NCBI GenBank assembly: GCA_013289875.1 | Contig: JABCZC010000035.1 | Span: 1-51,203, forward strand | DNA: 51,203 nt | Source: Acidobacteriota bacterium | GTDB taxonomy: Bacteria > Acidobacteriota > Terriglobia > Terriglobales > Acidobacteriaceae | Direction: 5' to 3' | In this document: one piece after another, positions 16,628-24,940 of the stretch | Layout: each line of letters starts with the position of its first letter | Numbering within the stretch: the first letter of the stretch is position 1 | Notes under the pieces: model-generated | What the model was told of the DNA's origin: nothing | The model's input: the letters and a program-made list of their open reading frames with translations, nothing else | Databases searched by the model: none | Translations under genes and position numbers: made by a program

Positions 16628-18072
16628 CGTGCCTGCCCTCCGCGCGTCGCGCCGAGTTCACGCAGCCGTAGCGGCAGCTTGTCGTAGATCCCGTCGAAGC
16701 CGCCATTCGAAAGAATAGCCACCACGTCGCCGGACCTCAATTCAGGGACAATAGCTTCGACAATCTCGTTAGCGTCTTTCAGCAGCACAGCGTCATGGCC
16801 CTCGGCCTTCAGTGCCTTCACTACCGCATCCGGATGCAGCCTCTCGTTCTGGGGAATGCTCTCCAGCTTGAACACGCCGGCCATGACCACCCGGTCGGCA
16901 AGCGACAGGCAGTCGACCAGCTCGCGCTCAAACACGTTTCGGCGCAGGGTGTTCGACCTCGGCTCCAGAATAGCCCAGAGCCGCGCGCCGGCGTGCGATG
17001 CCCGCAATGCCTTGAGCGTTTCCCGGATCGCCGTCGGGTGGTGCGCAAAGTCGTCGATGATCGTTATGCCGTCAACTACCGCACGCACTTCAAGCCGCCG
17101 CTTCACGCTCCGGAAAGTGGCCAGCGCCTCGGCGATGGCATCGATCGCGATGCCCTGTCCTGCGGCCAGCGCCGCCGCCGCGGTTGCATTGAGCACGTTG
17201 TGCGCACCGGCCATCTTCATCGTGAATTCTGCCCATGGTTCATTCTCGCGCGCAACACGCCAACGCGATTCCGATCCAGCATGTTCCAAACCCTCAACCC
17301 GCCAGTGCGAATCCGCTTTGAACCCATACCTCTCAACCCTGCAGAATGCGTGGCTGACGCACTCATCCGCATTCGGAGTGCCATCGAAGGCCACAATCCT
17401 GCCCCGCCTGGGCACCAGGTTTACCAGGCGCTTGAACGCCGTCTTCACTGCCTCGAGGTCGCTGTAAATATCGGCGTGATCGAACTCCACATGCGTCAAA
17501 ATCAGCGCATCCGGAAAATAATGCATGAACTTCGGCCCCTTATCGAAAAAGGCCGTATCGTACTCATCGCCTTCCAGAATGAACGGCCGTCCTCCCCCGA
17601 GTTGAAAACTCGTGCCGAAATTCTCCGCGACGCCGCCGATCAGGAACGAGGGCTTCAGTTCCGGATGCTCCTTCGTCGCGACCTCGTAAATCCACACGAG
17701 CATGCTCGTCGTGGTCGTCTTGCCATGCGTTCCGGCGACGACCAGCGATTCTCGTTCCGGCAGGAACTCCTCATGGATCACCTGGGGCAGCGACGTGAAT
17801 GGAATTCTGTGATCGAGCACGTACTCCAATTCGACATTGCCCCGTGACATCGCGTTGCCGACGACCACCAGGTCCGGACGCGGATCAAGATTCTTCTCCG
17901 AGAACGGCTCTGTGATGGGAATATTCAGGCTGCGCAACAAGTCGGACATCGGAGGATAGGCCGCCTGGTCCGAACCAGTAATACGATGCCCCTTCAACTG
18001 CAAGAGCCCGGCGAGCGACGCCATCGCGGTCCCGCAAATACCAATCAGGTGAATATGCTTTCTACCTTGCAT
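16612..18072 (-). CDS. mpl: UDP-N-acetylmuramate:L-alanyl-gamma-D-glutamyl-meso-DAP ligase
   Basis: 486-aa Mur-ligase that attaches recycled murein tripeptide to UDP-MurNAc. It begins with the Rossmann start HIHLIGICGTAMASLAGLL and has the ATP loop AGTHGKTTTTSML (about 112-124). The central-domain motif LEGDEYDTAFFDKGPKFMHY distinguishes Mpl from MurC. HVEFDHADIY and the C-terminal-domain motif DDFAHHPTAIRETL are also present. Length matches family members (about 450-490). The start overlaps the LD-carboxypeptidase stop (TGATG), which couples the enzyme that makes tripeptide to the one that reuses it. Confidence 0.96.
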   Translation of the reverse strand: MQGRKHIHLIGICGTAMASLAGLLQLKGHRITGSDQAAYPPMSDLLRSLNIPITEPFSEKNLDPRPDLVVVGNAMSRGNVELEYVLDHRIPFTSLPQVIHEEFLPERESLVVAGTHGKTTTTSMLVWIYEVATKEHPELKPSFLIGGVAENFGTSFQLGGGRPFILEGDEYDTAFFDKGPKFMHYFPDALILTHVEFDHADIYSDLEAVKTAFKRLVNLVPRRGRIVAFDGTPNADECVSHAFCRVERYGFKADSHWRVEGLEHAGSESRWRVARENEPWAEFTMKMAGAHNVLNATAAAALAAGQGIAIDAIAEALATFRSVKRRLEVRAVVDGITIIDDFAHHPTAIRETLKALRASHAGARLWAILEPRSNTLRRNVFERELVDCLSLADRVVMAGVFKLESIPQNERLHPDAVVKALKAEGHDAVLLKDANEIVEAIVPELRSGDVVAILSNGGFDGIYDKLPLRLRELGATRGGQARCFQP

Positions 18073-19010
18073 CAGACCTGCACCGCCGGCTCCAGATAAC
18101 GCAGTGCCGGCTCATCCTCTAGAGTCAACTCCGCTTCAATGCCCAACGGCAGCGTCACGTTACTGCGCGAAACATGGCCTGATCGCAGCCCGATGGCAAT
18201 TGGCCCTTCAAACCAGTCGAAGACGCGAAGAATCACCTGTTCAACCAGATCTGCGCCGGTCCCATGTGAGACGCACTCAAGCATCTCGCCGAAGATCAGC
18301 CCCGTAACGCCGTCGAATTTGCCGGCCAGCAGCATTTGTCGCAGCATCCTGTCGACCTGATACGGCTTCGCCGCAACATCTTCCATGAAGAGCAGCTTCC
18401 CTTCGGTCTGCGGCGCAAAGCGTGTGCCCAGAGCAAACGTGAGAATGCTCAGGCATCCTCCGTACACCACTCCCTGCGCACGGCCAGGCTTGAGAATCCG
18501 CAACCCTTCGTCTGCACCGGCCCCAACGATGCTGCCGGTCAGCGCTGCCTCGAAGCTCGGGTCGTGTACTCCGCCTTCGCGATAGAAGTCCGCTGCCACC
18601 ATCGGCCCGTGAAAACCTACAAGTCCCAACTGATCCAACAGCCAGGTCTGCACTGTCGTCAGATCGCTGTATCCAAAAAATGGCTTGGGATTGGCGCGAA
18701 TCACATCCAGGTCAAGATCTTCGAGCAGGTAGTTCGATCCGTAACCGCCACGAGTACAAATGATCGCGTGCGTCGCTGGATCAGAAAAAGCCTGATGCAA
18801 ATCGTCGAGGCGCTCAGCGGCGGTCCCCGAAAAGAACAGCGGCTCCTTGCCCAGAGCATGCGCTCCGGCAGCAGCGTCGAAACCCCGTTTCCGCAGCGCT
18901 GCCAGACCCAGTTCAATCCGCTCAGACTTTGCATTGCTCGCTGGCGCGACAACCGCTACCCGTGCTCCGAAGGACACAGCAGCCGGCTTTAGCAAGAGTT
19001 TCTTCACCAC
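18072..19010 (-). CDS. ldcA: LD-carboxypeptidase, peptidase family S66
   Basis: 312-aa cytoplasmic serine peptidase that trims the terminal D-Ala from L-Ala-gamma-D-Glu-mDAP-D-Ala tetrapeptide during murein recycling. The S66 signatures are ICTRGGYGSNYLLEDLD, the nucleophile in FFGYSDLTTV, the Glu in LLFMEDVAAKPYQVDRML, and the His in GLRSGHVSRSNVTLPLG, so the Ser-His-Glu triad looks complete. It overlaps dapF by 7 bases and mpl by 1 base. Product of this enzyme is the substrate of Mpl, so the gene order follows the pathway. Confidence 0.94.
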   Translation of the reverse strand: MVKKLLLKPAAVSFGARVAVVAPASNAKSERIELGLAALRKRGFDAAAGAHALGKEPLFFSGTAAERLDDLHQAFSDPATHAIICTRGGYGSNYLLEDLDLDVIRANPKPFFGYSDLTTVQTWLLDQLGLVGFHGPMVAADFYREGGVHDPSFEAALTGSIVGAGADEGLRILKPGRAQGVVYGGCLSILTFALGTRFAPQTEGKLLFMEDVAAKPYQVDRMLRQMLLAGKFDGVTGLIFGEMLECVSHGTGADLVEQVILRVFDWFEGPIAIGLRSGHVSRSNVTLPLGIEAELTLEDEPALRYLEPAVQV

Positions 19011-19819
19011 GCCTCTCCTACGCAGATCAACTCCGCCGGCCCAGTGAGAATCATCTCCGCGTTATTACCAGCCCAATCGATCTGCTGTTCGCCGCCCGGA
19101 GCGCTTACCAGTAGATGAGAGCCGCCGCCACGCCGCGCAATGGTTGCCGCTGCTGTCGCACATGTTCCAGTTCCCGACGATCTGGTTGGTCCCACTCCGC
19201 GCTCAAAGATGCGGATCTCGATCCTATTTGTATCTATCACATGCACAAATTCAACGTTTGTCTGATCGGGAAAATCTGCATGCGAGCAAATTTCATGTCC
19301 CAATGCCTGCCAAGGCAGGCCATGCATGCGAAACGACTCATCTTCGACAAAGATCACAAAGTGTGGATTACCTATCGAGACAACCACCCCCGCCACCTTC
19401 GTCCTGTCTGTCAACGTGATCTGCCTGTCGGCGATTACCGGAACACCCATACCCGCGGCGAACTCGCACCGGTTGTCCCGTGCGCTCATCAGTCGACACT
19501 CCCGCCGGCCCGCGTCTGTCTCGAGGACAATAGTCTCTCCAGCCGGCACCGCCTTCTGATAAGCCATCCACGCAGCGACGCACCGCGTGCCGTTACCAGA
19601 TATCTCGGCGATCGATCCATCCGCATTTACCAACCGGATGCGGCCTTCGCGGTCACCCGTCCACTCCAGGAACTCCACCCCGTCGGCGCCCACGCTGGTG
19701 CGGCGTGCGCAAAGTCTGATTGCCAGTTCGGGATCGCACTCGCCCTCCACGATCAGAAAATCGTTCCCGCAGGCATGAGCCTTGGCAAACCGTCTCATTC
19801 CCTTATCCTGAAAATTCAT
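19004..19819 (-). CDS. dapF: Diaminopimelate epimerase homologue with Ser at both catalytic Cys positions
   Basis: 271-aa protein with the full DapF fold and motifs. KAHACGNDFLIVE is near the N terminus, GADGVEFLEW follows, and SIGNPHFVIFV and the phosphate-clamp-like ERGVGPT come later. In normal DapF two cysteines in xCGNGxR and TxACGTG act as the two acid-base residues. Here the first motif reads ISGNGTRC (Ser74) and the second TRSSGTGTC (Ser215). I checked both in the DNA: the codons are TCT and TCG. The gene sits in a recycling operon directly before ldcA and mpl (7-base overlap with ldcA), and its own start overlaps the preceding gene by ATGA. It may be a low-activity or repurposed epimerase, an epimerase of a Ser-using subfamily, or a non-catalytic binder. 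The fold assignment is sure; the reaction is not. Confidence 0.85.
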   Translation of the reverse strand: MNFQDKGMRRFAKAHACGNDFLIVEGECDPELAIRLCARRTSVGADGVEFLEWTGDREGRIRLVNADGSIAEISGNGTRCVAAWMAYQKAVPAGETIVLETDAGRRECRLMSARDNRCEFAAGMGVPVIADRQITLTDRTKVAGVVVSIGNPHFVIFVEDESFRMHGLPWQALGHEICSHADFPDQTNVEFVHVIDTNRIEIRIFERGVGPTRSSGTGTCATAAATIARRGGGSHLLVSAPGGEQQIDWAGNNAEMILTGPAELICVGEAW

Positions 19820-21489
19820 TTCTGCGTGATGCTACCACTCGAGACGCGCCGGTCTGAACGGTAAAAGCGTGCGCACGGTTGACCAGTCGAGCACACGATG
19901 TTGATCAGGGTGAGACTGTCGGGCTTTGCCGCAACCGCCTGCGCAACACGATCGCTATCGGTCGCGATCACGTAATCCGCGGCCTGTGCCGGGTTCTTGA
20001 GCGCGGGTGCCCACTCATAGTAATCCGATTCGTTGATGGTTCTCTTGAGCGCAATTCCCGCCCGCTGAAACGCCCCGACGTGTTCGGAGGTATAAGCGAG
20101 AATTATGCTGTTCGGAGGTAATGCCGCTAGAGCATTGGCATACGCCACCTCGTACTGAATCCGGGTGCGTGAGTTCGCGATGGCTTCATCCAGCACCAGC
20201 GGTCTGGCGCGCAGCAGTAAGGCGCTATTCGCAACGATGAGCACCGCCACGGCCGCCGGAATCCATGGAGCCACACTTGGCCTGAAGCGCGCGATCCAGT
20301 CGGCTACCAGCCCCACCAGGAATGCCGCTGACAAAGCAAAGACCGGCAGCATCTCCATGCCATAGCGCGTGTTGTACCAGGAGTGCGGCCACCAGAGCGG
20401 GACGAAGATCGGCACCGATCCGTACGCGACCGAGTAGGAGTAAAAAGGCAGCGGAAGCCACAGCAGCATGGCTGTCATCGCATCCTTGGCACGCCATCGG
20501 ATCGCTGCCAGTCCACTGCCTGCCACCGATAAGATCAGCAGCAGATTGGCGAACCGCAGCGGCACTGCTCCCAGTTCCGCGGCCTTAAGAAAGTACAGGG
20601 CCGCCACCGGCATGCTATGCCAGCCCGGATAATGTGGCGCTCCCGGCGTGGCCGTCCGCAACTCAATCGCCTTAGCGGAATAGGGTCCGCGCAAAAAATC
20701 CAGAGGGTCGCCGAATTGCCGCGAGCAGTACGCCATCCAGACGAGCGGCGCGACCGCCAGCATCACGGTGAAGAGGACGAATGCCCCGCCCGCCGTCGAA
20801 TCCCAGCGCTTCCACCGCAGCATCTTGCCAAGAGCCACGAACCACACCAGACACGTGAATATCCAACCGTCATAGCGTGTGAATACCGCGCCAGCAAGAA
20901 CTATACCCGCGCAAATCAACAGCTTCGCAGCGCGCTTTGTCTCGTCTGCCTCGAGCGCCCGCCCGTACTCGATGATCAGCATGACCGCCCAAATCATCTC
21001 CGCAAGAAACAACGGCTCGTTCATCGCCGTCGTCTGCATGTAGAGTAGGCCGGGATTCAGCCCGAAGAACAGAACCGCAATCAATGCGGCTCGTGGGGGC
21101 AGCCACAAACGCGCCAGCCGGTAGATTCCCGCGGTTCCCAAAACATATGCTCCCATCGAGGGAAACGCGCCCGCCAGTCCTGACTGCCACCACTCCAGGC
21201 GCGCAACGAAAGGCACGAGCAGCAGATGAGGCAACGGCAGCCAGACCGAGCCGAGTTGCCGAAGCCCTGGGTTGATCGAATCGATGATGCGTCTCGCGAT
21301 ATGGAGATGCGCGACTGCGTCTCCGTAAAGCAGCATCAGACCACGCGAATAGCTGAAGGCGAGCGCGAAAAAAGAGATCAGCAACGCGCTCCATGCAATG
21401 ACAAAAGTCTCGCCCCGTAGCGCGAGGCGTTCCGTTTCGGCCTCAGTCAAGGTGCGAGAGTTCGCGGAAGAGCGCAAAGCGTTCGTCAA
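19816..21489 (-). CDS. Polytopic membrane glycosyltransferase-like protein
   Basis: Up to 557 aa with about 10-12 membrane segments, of the GT-C/PMT class. The first periplasmic loop carries LLYGDAVAHLHIARRIID and LGSVWLPLPHLLLVPF. The Asp in GDA occupies the place of the acidic catalytic residue, and TTAMNEPLFLAEMIW in a later loop also fits. A C-terminal soluble part of ~100 residues follows the last helix. The ATG at 21489 overlaps the kinase gene by 47 bases, so a shorter start (TTG at 21450) is possible. The 3' end overlaps dapF. Sugar donor and acceptor are unknown. Confidence 0.75.
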   Translation of the reverse strand: MTNALRSSANSRTLTEAETERLALRGETFVIAWSALLISFFALAFSYSRGLMLLYGDAVAHLHIARRIIDSINPGLRQLGSVWLPLPHLLLVPFVARLEWWQSGLAGAFPSMGAYVLGTAGIYRLARLWLPPRAALIAVLFFGLNPGLLYMQTTAMNEPLFLAEMIWAVMLIIEYGRALEADETKRAAKLLICAGIVLAGAVFTRYDGWIFTCLVWFVALGKMLRWKRWDSTAGGAFVLFTVMLAVAPLVWMAYCSRQFGDPLDFLRGPYSAKAIELRTATPGAPHYPGWHSMPVAALYFLKAAELGAVPLRFANLLLILSVAGSGLAAIRWRAKDAMTAMLLWLPLPFYSYSVAYGSVPIFVPLWWPHSWYNTRYGMEMLPVFALSAAFLVGLVADWIARFRPSVAPWIPAAVAVLIVANSALLLRARPLVLDEAIANSRTRIQYEVAYANALAALPPNSIILAYTSEHVGAFQRAGIALKRTINESDYYEWAPALKNPAQAADYVIATDSDRVAQAVAAKPDSLTLINIVCSTGQPCARFYRSDRRVSSGSITQK

Positions 21490-22378
21490 TCTCCTTCGGG
21501 TCGAGCTGTTGCAGGCGTTCGGTGCCGAAGCGCTCCACGGCGAACGAGCCCATCACTCCGCCATAGAACATGGCCTTCTTGAAGATCGCCGGCGTGAGCT
21601 CCTTTTGCGAGGCCAGATAACCAAAGAATCCCCCGGCAAAGGAATCCCCCGCGCCTGTCGGATCGACTACTTCCGCCAACGGCAGCGCCGGTGCGCGGAA
21701 GGGAAGAAATGTCCGTCTGCCGTCGCCCGCAAACGAGCGATCGCTGAAGAACGCTGTCGCGCCGTACTCGCCGTGTTTCACAATCAGACTCTTCGGACCC
21801 ATAGCCAGTACCTTTGCCGCGGCCTGCACCAGGTTGGCATCTTTTGCCAGCAACTTTGCCTCGGTGTCGTTGATCAGTAACCCATCCAGGACCTTTAGAA
21901 CGCGCGTCAAATTTTCACGATGATCGTTGATCCAGTAATTCATGGTATCGCCGCACACCAGCTTCGCCTTCGGCATCTTGCTTCGGACGTCCGCCTGGAG
22001 CACAGGATCGATGTTTGCCAGAAACAGATATTCGCTGTCTTGGTATTCGGCGGGAATCTTCGGCGTGAAGCTCTGAAAGACATTCAGCTCCGTGTTCAGA
22101 GTCTGCGCTTCGTTCAGATTCTTAAGGTACGACCCGCTCCAGAAAAAGCTCTTGCCCGCGATATGCTCGATGCCGCGGGTGTCGATGCCGCGCCGCGTCA
22201 GGATAGCCTCATGTTCAGTCGTGAAGTCTTCGCCGACCACAGCAATCACGCGAACGTCGGTGAAGTAGCTTGCTGCCAGCGCAAAATGCGTCGCCGCGCC
22301 GCCTACGCAGCGCTCTGCGCGCCCCGAGGGCGTCTCGATGGTGTCGAACGCTACGCTGCCTACAACCAGAATCGCCAT
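21443..22378 (-). CDS. PfkB/ribokinase-family sugar or nucleoside kinase
   Basis: 311-aa cytoplasmic kinase. It begins MAILVVGSVAFDTIETPSG with the GG pair in CVGGAATHFALAA. The signature 2 anion hole is VDPTGAGDSFAGGFFGYL (catalytic Asp in GAGD). The ATP-side motif LIVKHGEYGATAF is also present. The gene begins 3 bases after methylthioadenosine phosphorylase, so co-translation with MtnP is likely. The natural guess is an adenosine or methylthioribose-pathway kinase in 5'-methylthioadenosine salvage, but PfkB substrate cannot be read from these motifs. Confidence 0.88.
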   Translation of the reverse strand: MAILVVGSVAFDTIETPSGRAERCVGGAATHFALAASYFTDVRVIAVVGEDFTTEHEAILTRRGIDTRGIEHIAGKSFFWSGSYLKNLNEAQTLNTELNVFQSFTPKIPAEYQDSEYLFLANIDPVLQADVRSKMPKAKLVCGDTMNYWINDHRENLTRVLKVLDGLLINDTEAKLLAKDANLVQAAAKVLAMGPKSLIVKHGEYGATAFFSDRSFAGDGRRTFLPFRAPALPLAEVVDPTGAGDSFAGGFFGYLASQKELTPAIFKKAMFYGGVMGSFAVERFGTERLQQLDPKEIDERFALFRELSHLD

Positions 22379-22381
22379 CCG

Positions 22382-23260
22382 TTATCCTTTCGACGTCCCA
22401 TTCATATACTTGCCAATCAACAGTTCAAGTTTTTCTCGCGTGGTTGGGGGAATCGCATCCGGATTCGTGAGAATCGTGTACTTGAGGGCGGATGCGCAGG
22501 GACAGCTTCTTTCCCTCGGCATGGCTGCGACCGCGGCCTTCACCACTTTGCAGGCGTTAGCTGCATTCTGATTCAAGACAGCGACAATCTGTTCGACCGT
22601 AACCGAGTCGTGGCCATCGTGCCAACAGTCGTAATCGGTCACCATAGCCACGGTTGCGTAGCAAATCTCCGCCTCGCGCGCCAGCTTGGCCTCCTGCAGA
22701 TTTGTCATGCCAATCACGTCCGCGCCCCAGCTGCGGTAGAGATTCGACTCCGCGCGCGTCGAAAATTGCGGACCCTCCATGCATATGTAGGTCCCGCCTG
22801 GCTTGCCAATCAGGCCTTCGGCATCGCAGGCAGCGGCGATGGTCTGCGTTACAGTCGCGCACACCGGATCTCCAAACGCCACATGGCCCACGACGCCATC
22901 GCCAAAGAAGGTCGAGGCACGATGAAACGTTCTGTCAATGAACTGGTCGGGAATAACGAAGTCCGTCGGCTTATGTTCTTCCTTGAGTGACCCTACGGCA
23001 GAAACTGAGAGAATCCGCTCCACGCCCAGCTTCTTGAGAGCGTAGATATTGGCTCGAAAGTTCAGCTCCGATGGCAGAACCCTGTGCCCGCGCCCATGTC
23101 GCGCCAGGAAGACGACCTTGCGGCCTTCCAATTCTCCCAGTACAAAGGCATCACTCGGCTCGCCGAATGGTGTTTCCACGCGCTCTTCGCGCAAGGAGGT
23201 AAGTCCGGGCATGGCGTACAAGCCGCTGCCCCCGATGATTCCAATTTCTGCCTGTTGCAA
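22382..23260 (-). CDS. mtnP: S-methyl-5'-thioadenosine phosphorylase
   Basis: 292-aa purine phosphorylase family 2 enzyme that splits methylthioadenosine into adenine and methylthioribose-1-phosphate. It begins [10 protein letters not shown], then has [20 protein letters not shown] and [20 protein letters not shown], then the purine-pocket motif [14 protein letters not shown] and the later [14 protein letters not shown]. The start is TTG 23260 with CGGAG upstream. It appears to lead a minus-strand operon running to plsC at 15905. MTA is the by-product of polyamine and N-acylhomoserine lactone synthesis. Confidence 0.93.
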   Translation of the reverse strand: MQQAEIGIIGGSGLYAMPGLTSLREERVETPFGEPSDAFVLGELEGRKVVFLARHGRGHRVLPSELNFRANIYALKKLGVERILSVSAVGSLKEEHKPTDFVIPDQFIDRTFHRASTFFGDGVVGHVAFGDPVCATVTQTIAAACDAEGLIGKPGGTYICMEGPQFSTRAESNLYRSWGADVIGMTNLQEAKLAREAEICYATVAMVTDYDCWHDGHDSVTVEQIVAVLNQNAANACKVVKAAVAAMPRERSCPCASALKYTILTNPDAIPPTTREKLELLIGKYMNGTSKG

Positions 23261-23308
23261 ACCGAGCTCCGCCTGAGATTTCGCGAGTAATGTGGAGTAG
23301 TTGAGACT

Positions 23309-24886
23309 TTAGTATAAATGCCCAGCGCCCCGCGTAATCGCGGCTCGCATCACGCCGCACCCGGCAAGAAAATCTACCATGCTGCCCGTTAGACCGTGGT
23401 TAACCGGCGTCGCGGCCACGGCCACGTTTTGACTGCTTCCCTGCTGCGCGCCCAGCATCAGAAATTCCAGCTTCCGCGCCAGCGTCAAGTCGAAGCTCTC
23501 GCTCACGAAGACGGAATTTCCGTTCGTCGAGATAAGCACCGGCCCTTCATTCGTGTTGTAAATCTGCTCGCTCTGGTCAGCCTCGGCCTTCGCATCGCGT
23601 TTCACGCCAGAATACTGCCTGCTTAGCTCGTCGGCATACATCTTCGCGAAGGCGCCGGCCGCGTCCGCCGATCTCCACTGCGAAAGATAGAGCAGGGAAA
23701 TGGAAGAAGTTGAGTTCTTTTCCGGAGCGTTCTTCTTCTGGACGGCGTAGTAAACACCTCCGGCCCAGGACTGTGTCAGCGCGGCAGCCGTTTGAGGTCC
23801 GCCAAAGAGTTCTGCGAGAATGCGCACATCCAGCTGACCCATCACGCCAATGTCGTAGGGCGTGTATTCGCCGTCCAGCAGCGGATGCACATCCGGCATC
23901 TTCATCAACGGGACCTTCACCCGTCCCTCGTACGCATGCGGATTCATGATCTCGAAGCTCGTCGCCGGAGGACGGTCCAGTACTCCTCCAAAGGCGCCGG
24001 CTGGCCCCTTGTCCTGCAGCAGGTCCACTTCGAACTTCAAACCTTCGCGATACGGAAACAGCAGAGCCTCCTGAAGCAGCAGCGGAGCCCGTTGCAGCAC
24101 GGGAGAATCGGCATCCGCGCCCTGCTCGTCGGCCTTGCTCTTCACCAGGTCTGGACTGGTCAGGATGCTCTGCCCCATCGGCTTCAGACTGTAATCGACC
24201 AAGACCGCCATCGCTTGGCCTTCGAGCACCGCCTCACGCGCTGTATCCTGCTCGTCGGTGGCGACCCGCTGGTTGTCTTCCATGACATTATGCGAGATGT
24301 CGTCGTTGCTCTGGTCTTCCCATTTCTCTAGATTCACTCTCTGGTCCTGCAGCGCATGCGTCAACTCGTGCGCCAGGACAGGCTTCTGTGTATCGGGCTC
24401 AATCCAGTCCAGCAGATTTACGGTTTTCGTCTTGCTGTCATAGTAGCCCGCAATCTGTTCTTTCAGAAGACTCACAAGAAACGTCTGTAAGTGGAAATCC
24501 TGGTCGATCAGACCGAATTTCTTCAGCACAATCTCCGAACGCTCCATGCGCTTGGCGTCCTTGTCGTCTTTCATCTTGTCGATCAGATATTTTTCCACCG
24601 CATCGCGGGACGTCAGTCGCCGCTTCACCTTGCTCTTGATGGCGAGCTTCGAGTCGTCGGAGGCGAATTCAAGGATCGTGTCCACGGAAGCGAAGAGTTC
24701 CTTAGCCTGGGCCGGCGTCATCCTGCTCTCCGGCTTCTGTTGCTCCGGCTTCTGCGCCTCCGCTTTCTCCGCCTCCCCCTGAGTCTGTTCCTGCGAAGTC
24801 TGTTGTGCCCACAAAGGTACCGCTGCAGTCAGCGCGAAAGCCAACATGCCGGCCATGCGCAATCTTTCCAATAATGTCATTCCCAT
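23309..24886 (-). CDS. Exported zinc-peptidase-like protein
   Basis: 525-aa protein with a signal peptide (cleavage near AVPLWA-QQ) and a Glu/Gln/Lys-rich linker (about 28-55). A helical region precedes a gluzincin-like active site: LAHELTHALQDQRVNLEKW (HExxH) and, about 45 residues later, AREAVLEGQAMAVLVDY, whose Glu fits the third zinc ligand. The rest (about 230-525) contains repeated alpha/beta segments I cannot assign. It ends just before mtnP, which has its own start 48 bases on, so it may share the transcript. Cleavage activity and substrate are inferred only from the HELTH motif. Confidence 0.82.
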   Translation of the reverse strand: MGMTLLERLRMAGMLAFALTAAVPLWAQQTSQEQTQGEAEKAEAQKPEQQKPESRMTPAQAKELFASVDTILEFASDDSKLAIKSKVKRRLTSRDAVEKYLIDKMKDDKDAKRMERSEIVLKKFGLIDQDFHLQTFLVSLLKEQIAGYYDSKTKTVNLLDWIEPDTQKPVLAHELTHALQDQRVNLEKWEDQSNDDISHNVMEDNQRVATDEQDTAREAVLEGQAMAVLVDYSLKPMGQSILTSPDLVKSKADEQGADADSPVLQRAPLLLQEALLFPYREGLKFEVDLLQDKGPAGAFGGVLDRPPATSFEIMNPHAYEGRVKVPLMKMPDVHPLLDGEYTPYDIGVMGQLDVRILAELFGGPQTAAALTQSWAGGVYYAVQKKNAPEKNSTSSISLLYLSQWRSADAAGAFAKMYADELSRQYSGVKRDAKAEADQSEQIYNTNEGPVLISTNGNSVFVSESFDLTLARKLEFLMLGAQQGSSQNVAVAATPVNHGLTGSMVDFLAGCGVMRAAITRGAGHLY

Positions 24887-24914
24887 CCCTTCACACGTTT
24901 CCGTCTAATGCGAG

Positions 24915-24929
24915 GCTATAATTTTTATA
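24915..24929. promoter_or_regulatory. Palindromic AT-rich divergent promoter core
   Basis: A perfect inverted repeat CTATAATTTTTATAG lies between two divergently transcribed genes. On the + strand it contains TATAAT (24916-24921), 20 bases before the ATG at 24941. On the - strand it offers a related AT-rich hexamer toward 24886. No convincing -35 box is visible on either side. Confidence 0.45.
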
Positions 24930-24940
24930 GAACCTTTGCC

